Assembly: GCF_024125425.1 (NCBI RefSeq)
Contig: NZ_JAMXWN010000002.1
Location: 62,001 to 126,000, forward strand
Direction of reading: 5' to 3'
Origin: Sporolactobacillus kofuensis
GTDB lineage: Bacteria; Bacillota; Bacilli; Bacillales; Sporolactobacillaceae
DNA length: 64,000 nucleotides
Shown here: positions 52,362 through 62,150 of the stretch, piece by piece
How the letters are laid out: each line of letters starts with the position of its first letter
How positions within the stretch are numbered: position 1 is the first letter of the stretch
The notes under the pieces: generated by a model
Database searches by the model: none
Told to the model about the DNA's origin: nothing
The model's input: only the letters and a program-made list of their open reading frames with translations
Made by a program: the position numbers and the translations under genes

Positions 52362-52608
52362 GATGGATGTGATGTTTTCGTAAGTAAGGATCAATCATTC
52401 CCCATTTTTTACCCTGCTGAAATTAGACATTGTCAAGGGATCGCTTTATAGTGAAACTATTAATATGTGACAACATTGGCACAATTCAAACATATGAATA
52501 TGGTTTTATTGCTTTTTATTTATTTCTAAAATCTTGGATACCTTTCATGGTATTACTTCCCTTTAATCACTGATGATTTTGTTGAACTTGGTTCCATGGA
52601 GGTATGTG
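52362..52608 (+). promoter_or_regulatory. Intergenic region with a candidate promoter for the PucR gene
   Basis: TTGGCA (52476-52481), 17 bp, TATGGT (52499-52504) is a possible promoter about 100 bp before the PucR start. No gene is seen in the interval. Confidence 0.4.
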
Positions 52609-53760
52609 ATGATCACACTGAATCATGTGTTTGCGTTGCCTGAACTTGCACCAATTAAACTTGTAGCCGGGAAAGAGGGCATTAGTCGGCCGATTACCGG
52701 CGTTAATGTCATGGAAAGTGACCGATTAATTGAATTTTTTAAAGAAAATGAGTTGCTCGTGACAACGGGGATTAATATGGGAAGGGATGAGCAGAAGGTC
52801 ATTGCGATGGTGCGGCAGGCATTTGATCGCCATGCATCCGGTATTATTCTTAATGTTGGTCCATACATTCCTCGGATTCCGGATCAGGTGATACGATTTG
52901 CAGATGTGCATCAGTTTCCGGTCTTTGAAATGCCATGGGTGTACAGGGTGGCTGATTTTGTGAAAATCACCGTGCAGTATCTGGCCATGGCGGAGCAGAC
53001 GCATACGCAAACGAAAGATGCACTAGCGAAGCTCCTATATCATCATGTTTCGAGTGATGATGTTGCTCATGCGTTTACACAATTAAACATAAAAATAGAT
53101 GGATCGTTTGCAATTGTTGTGTGTACGCTTGGTACGGATCAGAGCATTCCGCCTGCACTCACTTATATAATAGAAGGAGAATTTTCGAAAAAATATAAGC
53201 TACTTGCATCGATTCGGGAAGAGCATCAGATGATCTACTTAGTTGAGCCTATAAGTGGAACGGATGTGTCACTTTCGAAGATCGTGCGAAAGATCAACGA
53301 AAAAAATAGAAAGAAACCCGGAAGTGCTCAAGTGTTGGTTGGATCAGGGCATGCGTACACGTTAATGGAAACTGCGAAAAGTTATCAAGAAGCGCTGACG
53401 GTGATTCGTCTCGCTAGACGCCATCCAAATCTTGGTGTCTATGAATTTAGCGAACTTGGCGCGTATCAAATGCTCATGGATGTACACGATCGTCGTGTTC
53501 TCGAACGTCATTATCAGAAATACCTGGGCTTATTAAGTCGGTATGATCAAATACACGAGACAGATTACGTTCCGTTCTTGCGCGTCTTCCTTGAAGAGGA
53601 TGGGAGAACGGCAAATATCGCACATCGAGAATTCATTCATCGAAATACAGTTCTTTATAAAGTGAAAAAAATCGAATCGATTCTTGGCGCAGATCTGTGT
53701 CGGCCATTTGTGAAAACTAACTTACTCCTTGCTTTTATGATTGAAGATCTGAGGGATTAA
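52609..53760 (+). CDS. PucR family transcriptional regulator
   Basis: This ~383-residue regulator starts at ATG 52609 behind GGAGGT. The N-terminal PucR ligand domain has GISRPITGVNVMESDRLI, ELLVTTGINM and FPVFEMPW. The middle is a GGDEF-like region. The C-terminal HTH_30 has GRTANIAHREFIHRNTVLYKVKKIESILG. B. subtilis PucR activates purine (allantoin) catabolism; here the neighbours are pyrimidine catabolic genes, so the inducer may be a pyrimidine intermediate. Confidence 0.92.
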   Translation: MITLNHVFALPELAPIKLVAGKEGISRPITGVNVMESDRLIEFFKENELLVTTGINMGRDEQKVIAMVRQAFDRHASGIILNVGPYIPRIPDQVIRFADVHQFPVFEMPWVYRVADFVKITVQYLAMAEQTHTQTKDALAKLLYHHVSSDDVAHAFTQLNIKIDGSFAIVVCTLGTDQSIPPALTYIIEGEFSKKYKLLASIREEHQMIYLVEPISGTDVSLSKIVRKINEKNRKKPGSAQVLVGSGHAYTLMETAKSYQEALTVIRLARRHPNLGVYEFSELGAYQMLMDVHDRRVLERHYQKYLGLLSRYDQIHETDYVPFLRVFLEEDGRTANIAHREFIHRNTVLYKVKKIESILGADLCRPFVKTNLLLAFMIEDLRD

Positions 53761-53796
53761 TGTGCATTTGCTTTGTGCAGATGCACATTAATTTTT
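53756..53796 (+). terminator. Intrinsic terminator overlapping the PucR stop codon
   Basis: ATTAATGTGCAT (53756-53767) pairs perfectly with ATGCACATTAAT (53781-53792), then T-run. Confidence 0.85.
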
Positions 53797-53878
53797 GTCA
53801 GAATGTTCATTGAATTCAATCTACGTAGGTTTATCATTGTATTATATTATTTAGACAATGGATTGGAGATGGTGCTTC

Positions 53879-55243
53879 ATGGAACAAATCGATGACCAGC
53901 AGATTAAAGCAGACGACCGGCGCTATGTTTTACACTCTTGGTCAAAGCAAAAAGCAATTCATCCGAGCATCATAAAAAAAGCTGAGGGAATTTTTTTCTG
54001 GGATGATTCCGGTAAGAAGTTCTATGACATGAGTGCACAACTTGTGTATCTGAACGTTGGCCATAACCATCCGAAATTAATGGAAGAGTTTAAACATATT
54101 GGGGATATTCCGTTTGCATCTCCAGGATTTGCGACCGCATCAACTGCTGAATTGGCGCGCAAGATTATTGAAGTGGCGCCTAAAAATATGGCGAAAGTAT
54201 TCTTTGCGAACGGCGGAGCGGATTCTAATGATCATGCGATCAAGATCGCACGCATGGTCACCGGTCGTTATAAAATATTCTCGCGCTATCGTTCTTATCA
54301 TGGGGCAACATTTGGCGCTGGAAATTTGTCGGGAGAGAATCGTCGCTTCGCCGTTGAACCCGGACTGCCTGGTTTTATTAAATTTGAGACTCCTCATCTC
54401 TATCATGAAAAAATAGATTTTGAAAGCGAAGAAGCAGCATCTGACTTTTATCTTGATCGATTGGAACATCAAATTCTTTATGAAGGTCCAGAGTCGATTG
54501 CCGCAATTTTCATGGAGACGATTCCCGGAAGCAATGGGGTTCTGATCCCGCCAAAGGGGTACATGGAAGGTGTACGCGCGCTATGCACAAAATACGGCAT
54601 TTTGATGATTTGTGACGAGGTCATGTCGGGTTTTGGGCGAACAGGGAAAATGTTTGCAGTCGATCATTTTAACTTGGAACCGGATATGATGACATTCGCC
54701 AAAGGTGTGACTTGTGGGTACAACCCGCTCGGAGGTGTCATTGTCAGCAGCTCCATTGCCGATTATTTTGATGATCATGTGCTCTTGACCGGACTGACGT
54801 ATAGCGGGCATACCGTATCCACACAAATCGGTTGCGCAACACTCGATATTTATAAGAACGAACATTTAGTAGAACATGCGGCGGAAATGGGCCATGTGCT
54901 TGCGGAGCGGTTAGAGCAACTCATGCGTTTTGCTTCGGTCGGTGAGGTGCGCCATCTTGGTTTGTTTGCGGCGGTAGAGCTTGTTAAGGATAAGCAAACC
55001 AAAGAACCCTTGATGGGTTATGGAAAGGACTATGGCAAGGATACTGAAGGCTTGATGAAAAAATTTGTTGGTCTACTTATGGAACAAGGTTTCTATACTT
55101 ATTCTCATGACTCTCATGTGATGATTGCACCACCGTTGATCATCTCAGAGCAGCAAATACATGAAGCGATGGATCTGTTTGAACTTGCACTGATCAAGTT
55201 TGAAAAAGAGCTTTTTTCTGATCATCCAGTGGTGGCAAAGTAA
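53879..55243 (+). CDS. Class III PLP aminotransferase, probable beta-alanine/3-aminoisobutyrate transaminase
   Basis: This ~454-residue class III transaminase has VYLNVGHNHPKLM, the Gly-rich FFANGGADSNDHAIKIAR, LMICDEVMSGFGRTGK, Schiff-base Lys275 in FAKGVTCGYNPLGG and YSGHTVS. Start ATG 53879 follows TTGGAGATGG. Beside an M20 amidohydrolase and PreTA, the expected reaction is beta-alanine (or 3-aminoisobutyrate) to malonate semialdehyde (or methyl analogue), the last step of reductive pyrimidine degradation. Specificity is inferred from context. Confidence 0.8.
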   Translation: MEQIDDQQIKADDRRYVLHSWSKQKAIHPSIIKKAEGIFFWDDSGKKFYDMSAQLVYLNVGHNHPKLMEEFKHIGDIPFASPGFATASTAELARKIIEVAPKNMAKVFFANGGADSNDHAIKIARMVTGRYKIFSRYRSYHGATFGAGNLSGENRRFAVEPGLPGFIKFETPHLYHEKIDFESEEAASDFYLDRLEHQILYEGPESIAAIFMETIPGSNGVLIPPKGYMEGVRALCTKYGILMICDEVMSGFGRTGKMFAVDHFNLEPDMMTFAKGVTCGYNPLGGVIVSSSIADYFDDHVLLTGLTYSGHTVSTQIGCATLDIYKNEHLVEHAAEMGHVLAERLEQLMRFASVGEVRHLGLFAAVELVKDKQTKEPLMGYGKDYGKDTEGLMKKFVGLLMEQGFYTYSHDSHVMIAPPLIISEQQIHEAMDLFELALIKFEKELFSDHPVVAK

Positions 55244-55380
55244 ACTTAGGGATTCTTTTTGTTACTGGTGAAAGATAATTTTTTTGAAAATTGGCGAACG
55301 TGAAGGAAGTTTATTCGAAACCAATGGAGTGCCGCTCATGAGATGATTCTCAAATCGAGTGGGGTGGGAGGTGATCGTTG

Positions 55381-56610
55381 TTGCAGGAACAGAAAGTATT
55401 AATCAATGGGGAACGTCTGAGGAAAACAATCGAAAAATTCGCTCATTTCGGCCGAACTGACCATAACGGTGTGACACGTTTGTCCCTTTCAGCGGAGGAT
55501 GTCGAAGCAAGGGACTACCTTGTTTCGTGTTGTAAAGCGATTGGCATGAGCATCAAGATCGATGATGTCGCTAACCTCTACGCGACGATGGAAGGACTTG
55601 AGGATCGTCCGCCTCTGGTGATGGGTTCGCATCTGGACTCGGTGAAAAAAGGTGGACGGTTTGATGGCGTACTTGGGGTTCTTGCTGCATTGGAAGTGGC
55701 ACGGACACTGCATGATCATCATATTAAGCCGAAGATTCCATTTACGCTTGTGGATTTTACAAATGAAGAAGGGGCCCGCTTTGATCCTGCAATGATGTGT
55801 TCCGGCATTATTACCGGCAAATTCAAGAAGTCGGAAATGCTTCAGAGTTCGGATTCAGAAGGTGTGACATTCGGTGAGGCATTGACTGCGAGTGGGTATG
55901 AAGGCGATGCAGCAAATCGATTGCAAGAAGCAACCGCTTATCTTGAAATGCACATTGAGCAAGGTCCGGTTCTTGAAAGTGAGAACTTGGAAATCGGTGT
56001 TGTTGAAGGTGTTGTCGGGATGGTGAATTATGAAATTGAAGTGACCGGCGAATCGGATCATGCCGGCACTACACCCATGTACATGCGCAAAGATGCACTG
56101 TTTGCAGCAAATGATGTGATTTCGGCATTGCGTGAGAAACTGAGCCATCTGGATCGAGAACTGGTCTACACGATTGGCCGGATGGTGGTCACACCAAATA
56201 TTCACACGGTGATACCGGATCGAGTCGTTTTTACATTGGAGGCGCGCCACAAGGACCCGGAAGTGATTGCGCAAGTGGTCCAAGCGATCAATGATCTGCC
56301 GGAGCAGCTTGAGGGTTGCACGGTGCGTACGCGAAAGTTGTGGGGACGCAATACAGTTCAATTCGACAGGAATCTCTGTGATCAACTTGAATGTTCGGCA
56401 CAGGGGCTGGGGTATTCCTACAAAAAGATGTACAGCGGTGCCGGGCACGACGCGCAATACATTGCAGAGTACATGCCAACAACAATGATTTTTGTCCCGA
56501 GTATTCATGGGAAAAGTCACTGTGAAGAAGAATGCACAAGTTATGAGGATTGCATAAAGGGGGTGAATGTGGCCTTAGATACCGTACTTTCCATACTTAA
56601 CGGCCATTAA
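55381..56610 (+). CDS. M20-type Zn amidohydrolase: probable beta-ureidopropionase / N-carbamoyl amino acid hydrolase
   Basis: This ~409-residue protein resembles the allantoate amidohydrolase/beta-ureidopropionase/L-carbamoylase group. Metal ligands are GSHLDSV, GGRFDGVLG, FTNEEGARF and HIEQGPVLE, and the C-terminal His is in YSGAGHDAQ. TTG 55381 (or 55378) follows GGGAGGTG. The predicted role is N-carbamoyl-beta-alanine to beta-alanine, CO2 and ammonia. Allantoate hydrolysis is the main alternative given the PucR neighbour, but no other purine gene is present. Confidence 0.85.
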   Translation: MQEQKVLINGERLRKTIEKFAHFGRTDHNGVTRLSLSAEDVEARDYLVSCCKAIGMSIKIDDVANLYATMEGLEDRPPLVMGSHLDSVKKGGRFDGVLGVLAALEVARTLHDHHIKPKIPFTLVDFTNEEGARFDPAMMCSGIITGKFKKSEMLQSSDSEGVTFGEALTASGYEGDAANRLQEATAYLEMHIEQGPVLESENLEIGVVEGVVGMVNYEIEVTGESDHAGTTPMYMRKDALFAANDVISALREKLSHLDRELVYTIGRMVVTPNIHTVIPDRVVFTLEARHKDPEVIAQVVQAINDLPEQLEGCTVRTRKLWGRNTVQFDRNLCDQLECSAQGLGYSYKKMYSGAGHDAQYIAEYMPTTMIFVPSIHGKSHCEEECTSYEDCIKGVNVALDTVLSILNGH

Positions 56611-56756
56611 GCCATGATTTGCAATCATGATCATTTATTCTTTTTACGATCGTACATGAAAAAGATAGATAAGAAGCTTCTGCTTCGATAGAGGATACTT
56701 AAGTAGAGTAATCTGATGGTTGTCTGCAACGCCACTTATCTTAGGGAGGAATTCAG

Positions 56757-58295
56757 ATGATGAAAACTCAAGTTGAACAAGACGGAATTGTTACATTGAC
56801 CGGCGAAGCCGCCGAAAGCTTGAAAGATAGCCACATGTTGAATGAAGATTTGCGCCCGACAACCCGAGCAGAACATCATTGGACCGCTTATAATTTCTCT
56901 AGCCTTTGGGTCGGAATGTGTATTTGTATTCCCACCTACACAATGGCTTCCGGATTAATTGCCCTAGGTATGAACTGGTGGCAGGCTATTGTGACGATCA
57001 TTCTCGGGAATTTGATTGTCCTTATACCGGTACTTCTGAATACCCATGCCGGAACAAAATTTGGAATCCCATATCCGGTATTCGCACGCCTATGGTTTGG
57101 TTCAAAAGGTGCCCATATACCTGCAATCGCTCGTGCAATCGTTGCTGCCGCTTGGTTTGGTATTAACTGCTGGTATGGTGGGGCGGCGATTGACACGCTG
57201 CTCGTATCCATGACCGGATGGGAACACGTTGGTGGGCATCTCTTCATCGCATTTTTCGCCTTCTGGCTCTTAAATGTGGTTGTTGCTTACCGCGGGCCGG
57301 AAAGTATTCGAAAAATGGAATCTTGGGCAGCTCCTGTATTGATTGTTATGGGATTAGCTTTATTGATTTGGGCGATCACTGCTGCCGGAGGTATGGGCCC
57401 AATGCTCTCCGCACCTTCTAAGTTTCAATCGGCCGGTGAATTTTTCACCATCTTCTTCCCAGCATTAACCGGTACAATTGCCTTCTGGGCGACACTCGCA
57501 TTGAATATTCCTGACTTTGGGCGTTATGCGAAAAGTCAAAAGGCTCAGGTCATTGGCCAGTCGATTGCTCTTCCAGGTACAATGGGACTCTTCTCATTCA
57601 TTGGTGTCGCTGTTACTTCAGCAACCGTTGTGATCTATGGTCAAGCGATCTGGGATCCGGCTGCTCTGATGGCACATTTTCCTCCGTTCGTTATTTTCAT
57701 TGGAACAATTGGCATTATCTTAGCCGCATTAACCACGAATGTTGCCGCAAATGTTGTGGCTCCGGCACGTGCAGCAGAGAATCTGTGGCCTCGAAAAATC
57801 ACGTTTGCCGGCGGTGCTGTGATTACCGGATTACTGTCTTTAGTGATGCAGCCGTGGTACCTCGTTGGCGATATTTCAAATTACATTTTTGTTTTCCTTG
57901 GCGGTTATGGCGCACTGCTTGGTCCAATTGACGGCATTGCCATTGCTGATTATTGGCTCGTCCGCAAACGGAAACTTGCGTTAACCGAACTGTATTCAAG
58001 TACCGGACGTTACAGCTATGCATCAGGTTTTAATCGGAACAGTATTTATGCACTGGTAATTGGGATTATCATTCCACTTCTTGGGTTGTTTGTTCCTGGC
58101 TTACGCTTCTTATGGGATAACGCCTGGACCTTTGGCTTAATCATTTCCGGATGTATCTACACTTATTTGATGCGACAGGATCCAAGCAAATTGAGTGATG
58201 AAGAGTATGCATCGATGACCGTGATCATGAATGCTCCGAAAACAGCGAGTGACGTCACCGGAAACATGATCAAACAAGGACCGGAAAATATTTGA
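56757..58295 (+). CDS. NCS1 family nucleobase/hydantoin/allantoin permease
   Basis: This 512-residue transporter has about 12 helices. NCS1 marks are NEDLRPTTRAEHHWTAYNF, GTKFGIPYPVFARLWFGSKG, AWFGINCWYGGAAI and ATLALNIPDFGRYAKSQKAQ, which carry the Trp, Gln and Asn positions used by Mhp1 to bind hydantoins. The cargo is likely uracil, thymine, a dihydropyrimidine or hydantoin. RBS GGGAGGAATT precedes the ATG. Confidence 0.9.
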   Translation: MMKTQVEQDGIVTLTGEAAESLKDSHMLNEDLRPTTRAEHHWTAYNFSSLWVGMCICIPTYTMASGLIALGMNWWQAIVTIILGNLIVLIPVLLNTHAGTKFGIPYPVFARLWFGSKGAHIPAIARAIVAAAWFGINCWYGGAAIDTLLVSMTGWEHVGGHLFIAFFAFWLLNVVVAYRGPESIRKMESWAAPVLIVMGLALLIWAITAAGGMGPMLSAPSKFQSAGEFFTIFFPALTGTIAFWATLALNIPDFGRYAKSQKAQVIGQSIALPGTMGLFSFIGVAVTSATVVIYGQAIWDPAALMAHFPPFVIFIGTIGIILAALTTNVAANVVAPARAAENLWPRKITFAGGAVITGLLSLVMQPWYLVGDISNYIFVFLGGYGALLGPIDGIAIADYWLVRKRKLALTELYSSTGRYSYASGFNRNSIYALVIGIIIPLLGLFVPGLRFLWDNAWTFGLIISGCIYTYLMRQDPSKLSDEEYASMTVIMNAPKTASDVTGNMIKQGPENI

Positions 58296-58346
58296 TCGAG
58301 ATGCGGCGACTTAAAAAGCAATGGATTGATGGAGGTGATCTGCACG

Positions 58347-59693
58347 ATGAGTTTGCCGTCTGACGCTCAGTTATGGAAAATCTTTGATGAGGTAAAACCT
58401 GATCTAAAGCCGAAAAAGGTGATGGAGGAAGCAAATCGTTGCTTATTCTGTTCCGATGCACCCTGCGTAAAAGCCTGTCCTACTGGAATTGATATCCCGT
58501 TGTTCATTAAAAAGATCACAACCGGCAATATGAAAGGTTCTGCACGTGTGATTATGGAGGCAAACCCGATGGGGGCGACTTGTGCACGGGTATGCCCAAC
58601 TGAAGAATTGTGTGAGGGGGCGTGCGTGCTCAATGATGCATCACTGCCAATCATGATTGGCGACTTGCAGCGGCATGCGACCAACTGGGCAATGAAAAAT
58701 CATTCCCAATTATTTGAAGTGTCGGAGCCCAATGGATTAAAGGTTGCTATTATCGGTGGAGGTCCTGCAGGCCTATCATCGGCAAGAGAGCTCGCACGTC
58801 TAGGTTATCAAGTCACGATCTATGAAAAAAATGAGAAAGCTGGCGGGCTGGATACTTATGGTATCGTTCCATTCCGTTTGCCGCAGGACATCGCACTTTG
58901 GGAGGTCGAGCAAGTTGAAAAACTTGGGGTTACCATCCAAACGAATACCGAAGTGGGGAAAGATATTCCAATTGATGCGGTGTTAAACGACTTCGATGCA
59001 ATTGTCCTTGCCGTTGGCATGGCTAATGTTCCACCGCTCACGGTCCCAGGTGAAGATTTGGACGGTGTCTATGATGCCATTCAACTGATTGAACGCGTCA
59101 AGGATGGTCATGTTCGTGATCAGTTTATTGGAAAAAATGCCGTGGTCATCGGTGCGGGTAATACGGCCATTGATGCGGCAACCTGCTTGAAACGCTTAGG
59201 CGCTTCACGTGTTCAAATCATTTATCGTCGTACAGAAGAAGAGATGAGTGCTTACCCATTTGAATTCAGTTTTGCAAAGCAAGAGGGTATTGAATTCCGA
59301 TGGTTAACACAACCGGTGCAGATGATTGGCGATGAAAAAAATCAGGTGGCAAAGCTGGAGTGTATGCACATGAAACTTGGCGATGCAGATGCCAGTGGGC
59401 GTTGTCGACCTATAGAGATTGAAAATTCAAATTTTTATATGAATGCGGATGTTGTTGTGAAAGCAATTGGACAACAACGGTATTCATCGTTTATCGAAGC
59501 ATTTGATCTTGAACATGAGCAAGGTGTTGTAAAGATTGACCCTGAGACCATGCAAACATCAAATCCAAAGGTGTTCGCTGCCGGAGACGTCATCTTTGGC
59601 AATGGTAAAGGTGAGGCGATGGTTGTTGCAGCTGCCGAACAAGGAAAGCAAGCTGCGTATGCCATTCATAAACATTTGCTTAGTAAAGTATAA
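58347..59693 (+). CDS. preT: NAD-dependent dihydropyrimidine dehydrogenase subunit PreT
   Basis: This ~448-residue flavoprotein has N-terminal cysteine sets C32-x2-C-x4-C-x3-C (CLFCSDAPCVKACP) and CARVCPTEELCEGAC for two 4Fe-4S clusters. It has the FAD motif GGGPAG (137-142) and the NAD motif VIGAGNTAID. It passes electrons from NADH to PreA, which reduces uracil or thymine to the dihydro form. Glutamate synthase small subunit has similar architecture, but pairing with PreA settles the call. Start ATG 58347 follows GGAGGTGAT. Confidence 0.93.
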   Translation: MSLPSDAQLWKIFDEVKPDLKPKKVMEEANRCLFCSDAPCVKACPTGIDIPLFIKKITTGNMKGSARVIMEANPMGATCARVCPTEELCEGACVLNDASLPIMIGDLQRHATNWAMKNHSQLFEVSEPNGLKVAIIGGGPAGLSSARELARLGYQVTIYEKNEKAGGLDTYGIVPFRLPQDIALWEVEQVEKLGVTIQTNTEVGKDIPIDAVLNDFDAIVLAVGMANVPPLTVPGEDLDGVYDAIQLIERVKDGHVRDQFIGKNAVVIGAGNTAIDAATCLKRLGASRVQIIYRRTEEEMSAYPFEFSFAKQEGIEFRWLTQPVQMIGDEKNQVAKLECMHMKLGDADASGRCRPIEIENSNFYMNADVVVKAIGQQRYSSFIEAFDLEHEQGVVKIDPETMQTSNPKVFAAGDVIFGNGKGEAMVVAAAEQGKQAAYAIHKHLLSKV

Positions 59694-59705
59694 GGGGGGA
59701 TCGCC

Positions 59706-60968
59706 TTGGCTGATTTGCACGTCGATTTTGCAGGCATTAAATCGAAAAATCCGTTCTGGCTGGCCTCAGGTCCACCAACGAATACCGGTTATCAGGTGCA
59801 GCGCGCCTTTGAAGCAGGCTGGGGTGGCGCTGTTTGGAAAACTTTGGGGGATCCGATTATTAATGTGACCTCACGTTTTGCGGGACTAAATTACGGGGGT
59901 CAGCGTGTTGCCGGCTTCAATAATATCGAACTGATCACCGATCGTCCGCTTGAAGTCAATTTACGTGAAATTCGTGAAACGAAAAGAAAGTATCCGGACC
60001 ATGTGATCATCGCCTCGCTGATGGTCGAACCGCAAGCGGAAAAATGGCATGAAATTGTGAAGCGAGTCGAGGATGTTGGCGTCGACGGGCTGGAACTCAA
60101 CTTCGGCTGCCCGCATGGCATGGCTGAGCGCGGTATGGGTTCAGCATCCGGACAGGTGCCGGAGCTCGTTGAAAAGCAAACATATTGGGCGAAAGAAGCG
60201 GCCGAAACACAGGTCATCGTCAAATTGACGCCGAATATTACGGATATCACAGCGACGGCGTATGCGGCAACCCAAGGCGGGGCTGATGCAGTCAGCATGA
60301 TTAACACGATTAATAGTTTAATGGGGGTTGATCTCGATACATGGAACACGATTCCCAATGTTGCAGGCAAAGGGACACACGGCGGGTATTGTGGTCCGGC
60401 CGTTAAACCGATTGCGTTAAGTATGGTTGCGGAATGTGCCGGTCAACCCGATATGAATCTCCCGATTTCAGGCATTGGCGGAATCGAAAATTGGCGCGAT
60501 GCGGCTGAATTTATGCTCATGGGTGCATCGAGCGTGCAAGTTTGCACCGCTGCAATGCACCATGGATTCCGAATCGTGGAAGACATGATTGACGGATTGA
60601 ATAATTACCTTGATGAAAAAGGACTCACATCTGCCATGGATCTGGTTGGGCAAACCGTTTCTAAATACATGAAATGGGGCGACCTTGACCTGAACCATAA
60701 AGTCGTTGCCCAGATCAATCAAGAGCATTGCATCCATTGTAATAAATGCCAGATTGCCTGTGAGGACACTGCCCATCAATGTATCGAATTTTTTACCGAT
60801 ACAGAAGGTCAGGTCGCTCTAAAGGTTCGTGAGGAAGACTGTGTCGGATGCAACCTTTGCTCCATTGTGTGTCCTGCAGAAGGCGCAATCACGATGATCG
60901 AGCAGCCAACCAGCGCACCGATGACCTGGAATGAACGGCAACGGCTGCTCAGCACGTTTGGGGGGTAA
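59706..60968 (+). CDS. preA: NAD-dependent dihydropyrimidine dehydrogenase subunit PreA
   Basis: This 420-residue protein starts at TTG 59706 behind AAGGGGGATC. A DHOD-type FMN barrel (about 1-310) contains NPFWLASGPPTNTGYQ, NFGCPHGMAERGMGSA and ISGIGGIENWRDA. Two C-terminal ferredoxin clusters start at Cys342 (CIHCNKCQIAC) and Cys379 (CVGCNLCSIVCP). With PreT it reduces uracil/thymine with NADH. Confidence 0.94.
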   Translation: MADLHVDFAGIKSKNPFWLASGPPTNTGYQVQRAFEAGWGGAVWKTLGDPIINVTSRFAGLNYGGQRVAGFNNIELITDRPLEVNLREIRETKRKYPDHVIIASLMVEPQAEKWHEIVKRVEDVGVDGLELNFGCPHGMAERGMGSASGQVPELVEKQTYWAKEAAETQVIVKLTPNITDITATAYAATQGGADAVSMINTINSLMGVDLDTWNTIPNVAGKGTHGGYCGPAVKPIALSMVAECAGQPDMNLPISGIGGIENWRDAAEFMLMGASSVQVCTAAMHHGFRIVEDMIDGLNNYLDEKGLTSAMDLVGQTVSKYMKWGDLDLNHKVVAQINQEHCIHCNKCQIACEDTAHQCIEFFTDTEGQVALKVREEDCVGCNLCSIVCPAEGAITMIEQPTSAPMTWNERQRLLSTFGG

Positions 60969-60971
60969 GCA

Positions 60972-61190
60972 ATGCACGAATTTAAACTTTTTACTGAAGA
61001 AAAAAGAGAGATTGACGAGTTATTAAACAAGGATTGCTCAATTGTTCGTGTACAAGAGAATCTCGATGGCGCCTTCATTCAATTTACACAGGATGATCAG
61101 ACCATCACATTACACATACGCACTCCAGACGGACGAAAATATTTAACCAACCAATTAAGTGCCAAACGATTAAATCGGACGATGACGTAA
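60972..61190 (+). CDS. 72-residue protein of unknown function in the pyrimidine cluster
   Basis: ATG 60972 is three bases after the preA stop, with GGGGGG-rich sequence serving as RBS. The product MHEFKLFTEEKREIDELLNK... has one predicted N-terminal helix followed by beta-like stretches (CSIVRVQENLDGAFIQF, QTITLHIR). It is soluble and contains a single Cys. I recognise no family. Tight coupling to preA suggests it is made with the dehydrogenase. Confidence 0.65.
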   Translation: MHEFKLFTEEKREIDELLNKDCSIVRVQENLDGAFIQFTQDDQTITLHIRTPDGRKYLTNQLSAKRLNRTMT

Positions 61191-61280
61191 AGAAGGAGAA
61201 CCATTCAATCATCGAAGCAATGTTAAAAACAATTGTGAAAAAATCGTCGTAACAGAAATGGTGAATCGTAACGAATTGTC

Positions 61281-62150
61281 GAACCCAATCTGAATGAAAC
61301 CGAGCCTAATCTGAGTGAACCCGAACCTAATCTGGTTAAGTCGAACCCAATTTGATGGAAACCGAACCCAATCTGGGTAAACCCGAACCGAATCTGAGGG
61401 AACCCGAACCCAATTTGAGTGAAACCGAACCGAATCAGTGAAAAACCGAACTGAAGACCAGAAGTCGAACCCAATCGGTGAAAAACCGAACCGAAGACCA
61501 GAAGTCGAACCCAATCTGGGTAAACCCGAGCCTAATCTGAGTGAACCCGAACCCAATTTGAGTGAAACCGAACCTAATCGGTGAATAACCGAACCCAATC
61601 TGAGAGAAACCGAACCCAATCTGAGTGAACCCGAACCCAATTTGAGTGAAACCGAACCTAATCTGGGTAAACCCGACCCAATTTGAGTGAAACCGAACCT
61701 AATCTGGGTAAACCGAACCCAATCGGTGAATAACCGAACCTAATCTGATGAAACCCGAACCCAGTCTGAGGGAACCCGAACCCAATTTGAGTAAAGCCGA
61801 GCCCAATCTGGGTGAAACCGAACCCAATCTGGGTAAACCCGAACCTAATCTGGGTAAACCGAACCCAATTTGAGTGAAACCGAACCTAATCTGGGTAAAG
61901 CCGAACCCAATCTGGGTAAAACTGAACCCAATCTGGGTGAAACCGAACCGAAGACCTGAAGTCGAACCCAATCTGGGTAAAGCCGAACCTAATCTGGGTA
62001 AACCCGAACCCAATCGGTGAATAACCGAACCCAATTTGAGTGAACCCGAACCGAAGACCTGAAGTCGAACACAATCTAGGTGAAACCGAGCCTAATCTGA
62101 GAGAACCCGAACCCAATTTGAGAGAAACCGAACCCAATTTGAGAGAACCC
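61281..62150. repeat. Tandem array of 42 imperfect units, about 21 bp each
   Basis: Units start GAACC(C/T)AAT and come in three forms. The common 21-mer is GAACCYAATYTGRGTGAAAC plus C, with a GGGTAAA variant. A second form is GAACCYAATCGGTGAATAAC plus C. A 19-mer GAACCGAAGACCWGAAGTC appears four times (one is GAACTG at its start). Most units are 21 bp, four are 20 bp and four are 19 bp. The strand is strongly biased (C/A-rich here). Minus-strand reading gives LGS-rich heptapeptide frames that the 19- and 20-bp units break, so it is not a gene. Confidence 0.92.

Noticed and set aside
52609-53760. PucR-controlled purine (allantoin) degradation locus
   Set aside because: No xanthine dehydrogenase, uricase, allantoinase or ureidoglycolate genes are present, whereas PreT/PreA identify pyrimidine reduction.
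61281-62150. CRISPR array
   Set aside because: Units are contiguous, degenerate and about 21 bp, with no unique spacers, no leader and no cas genes.
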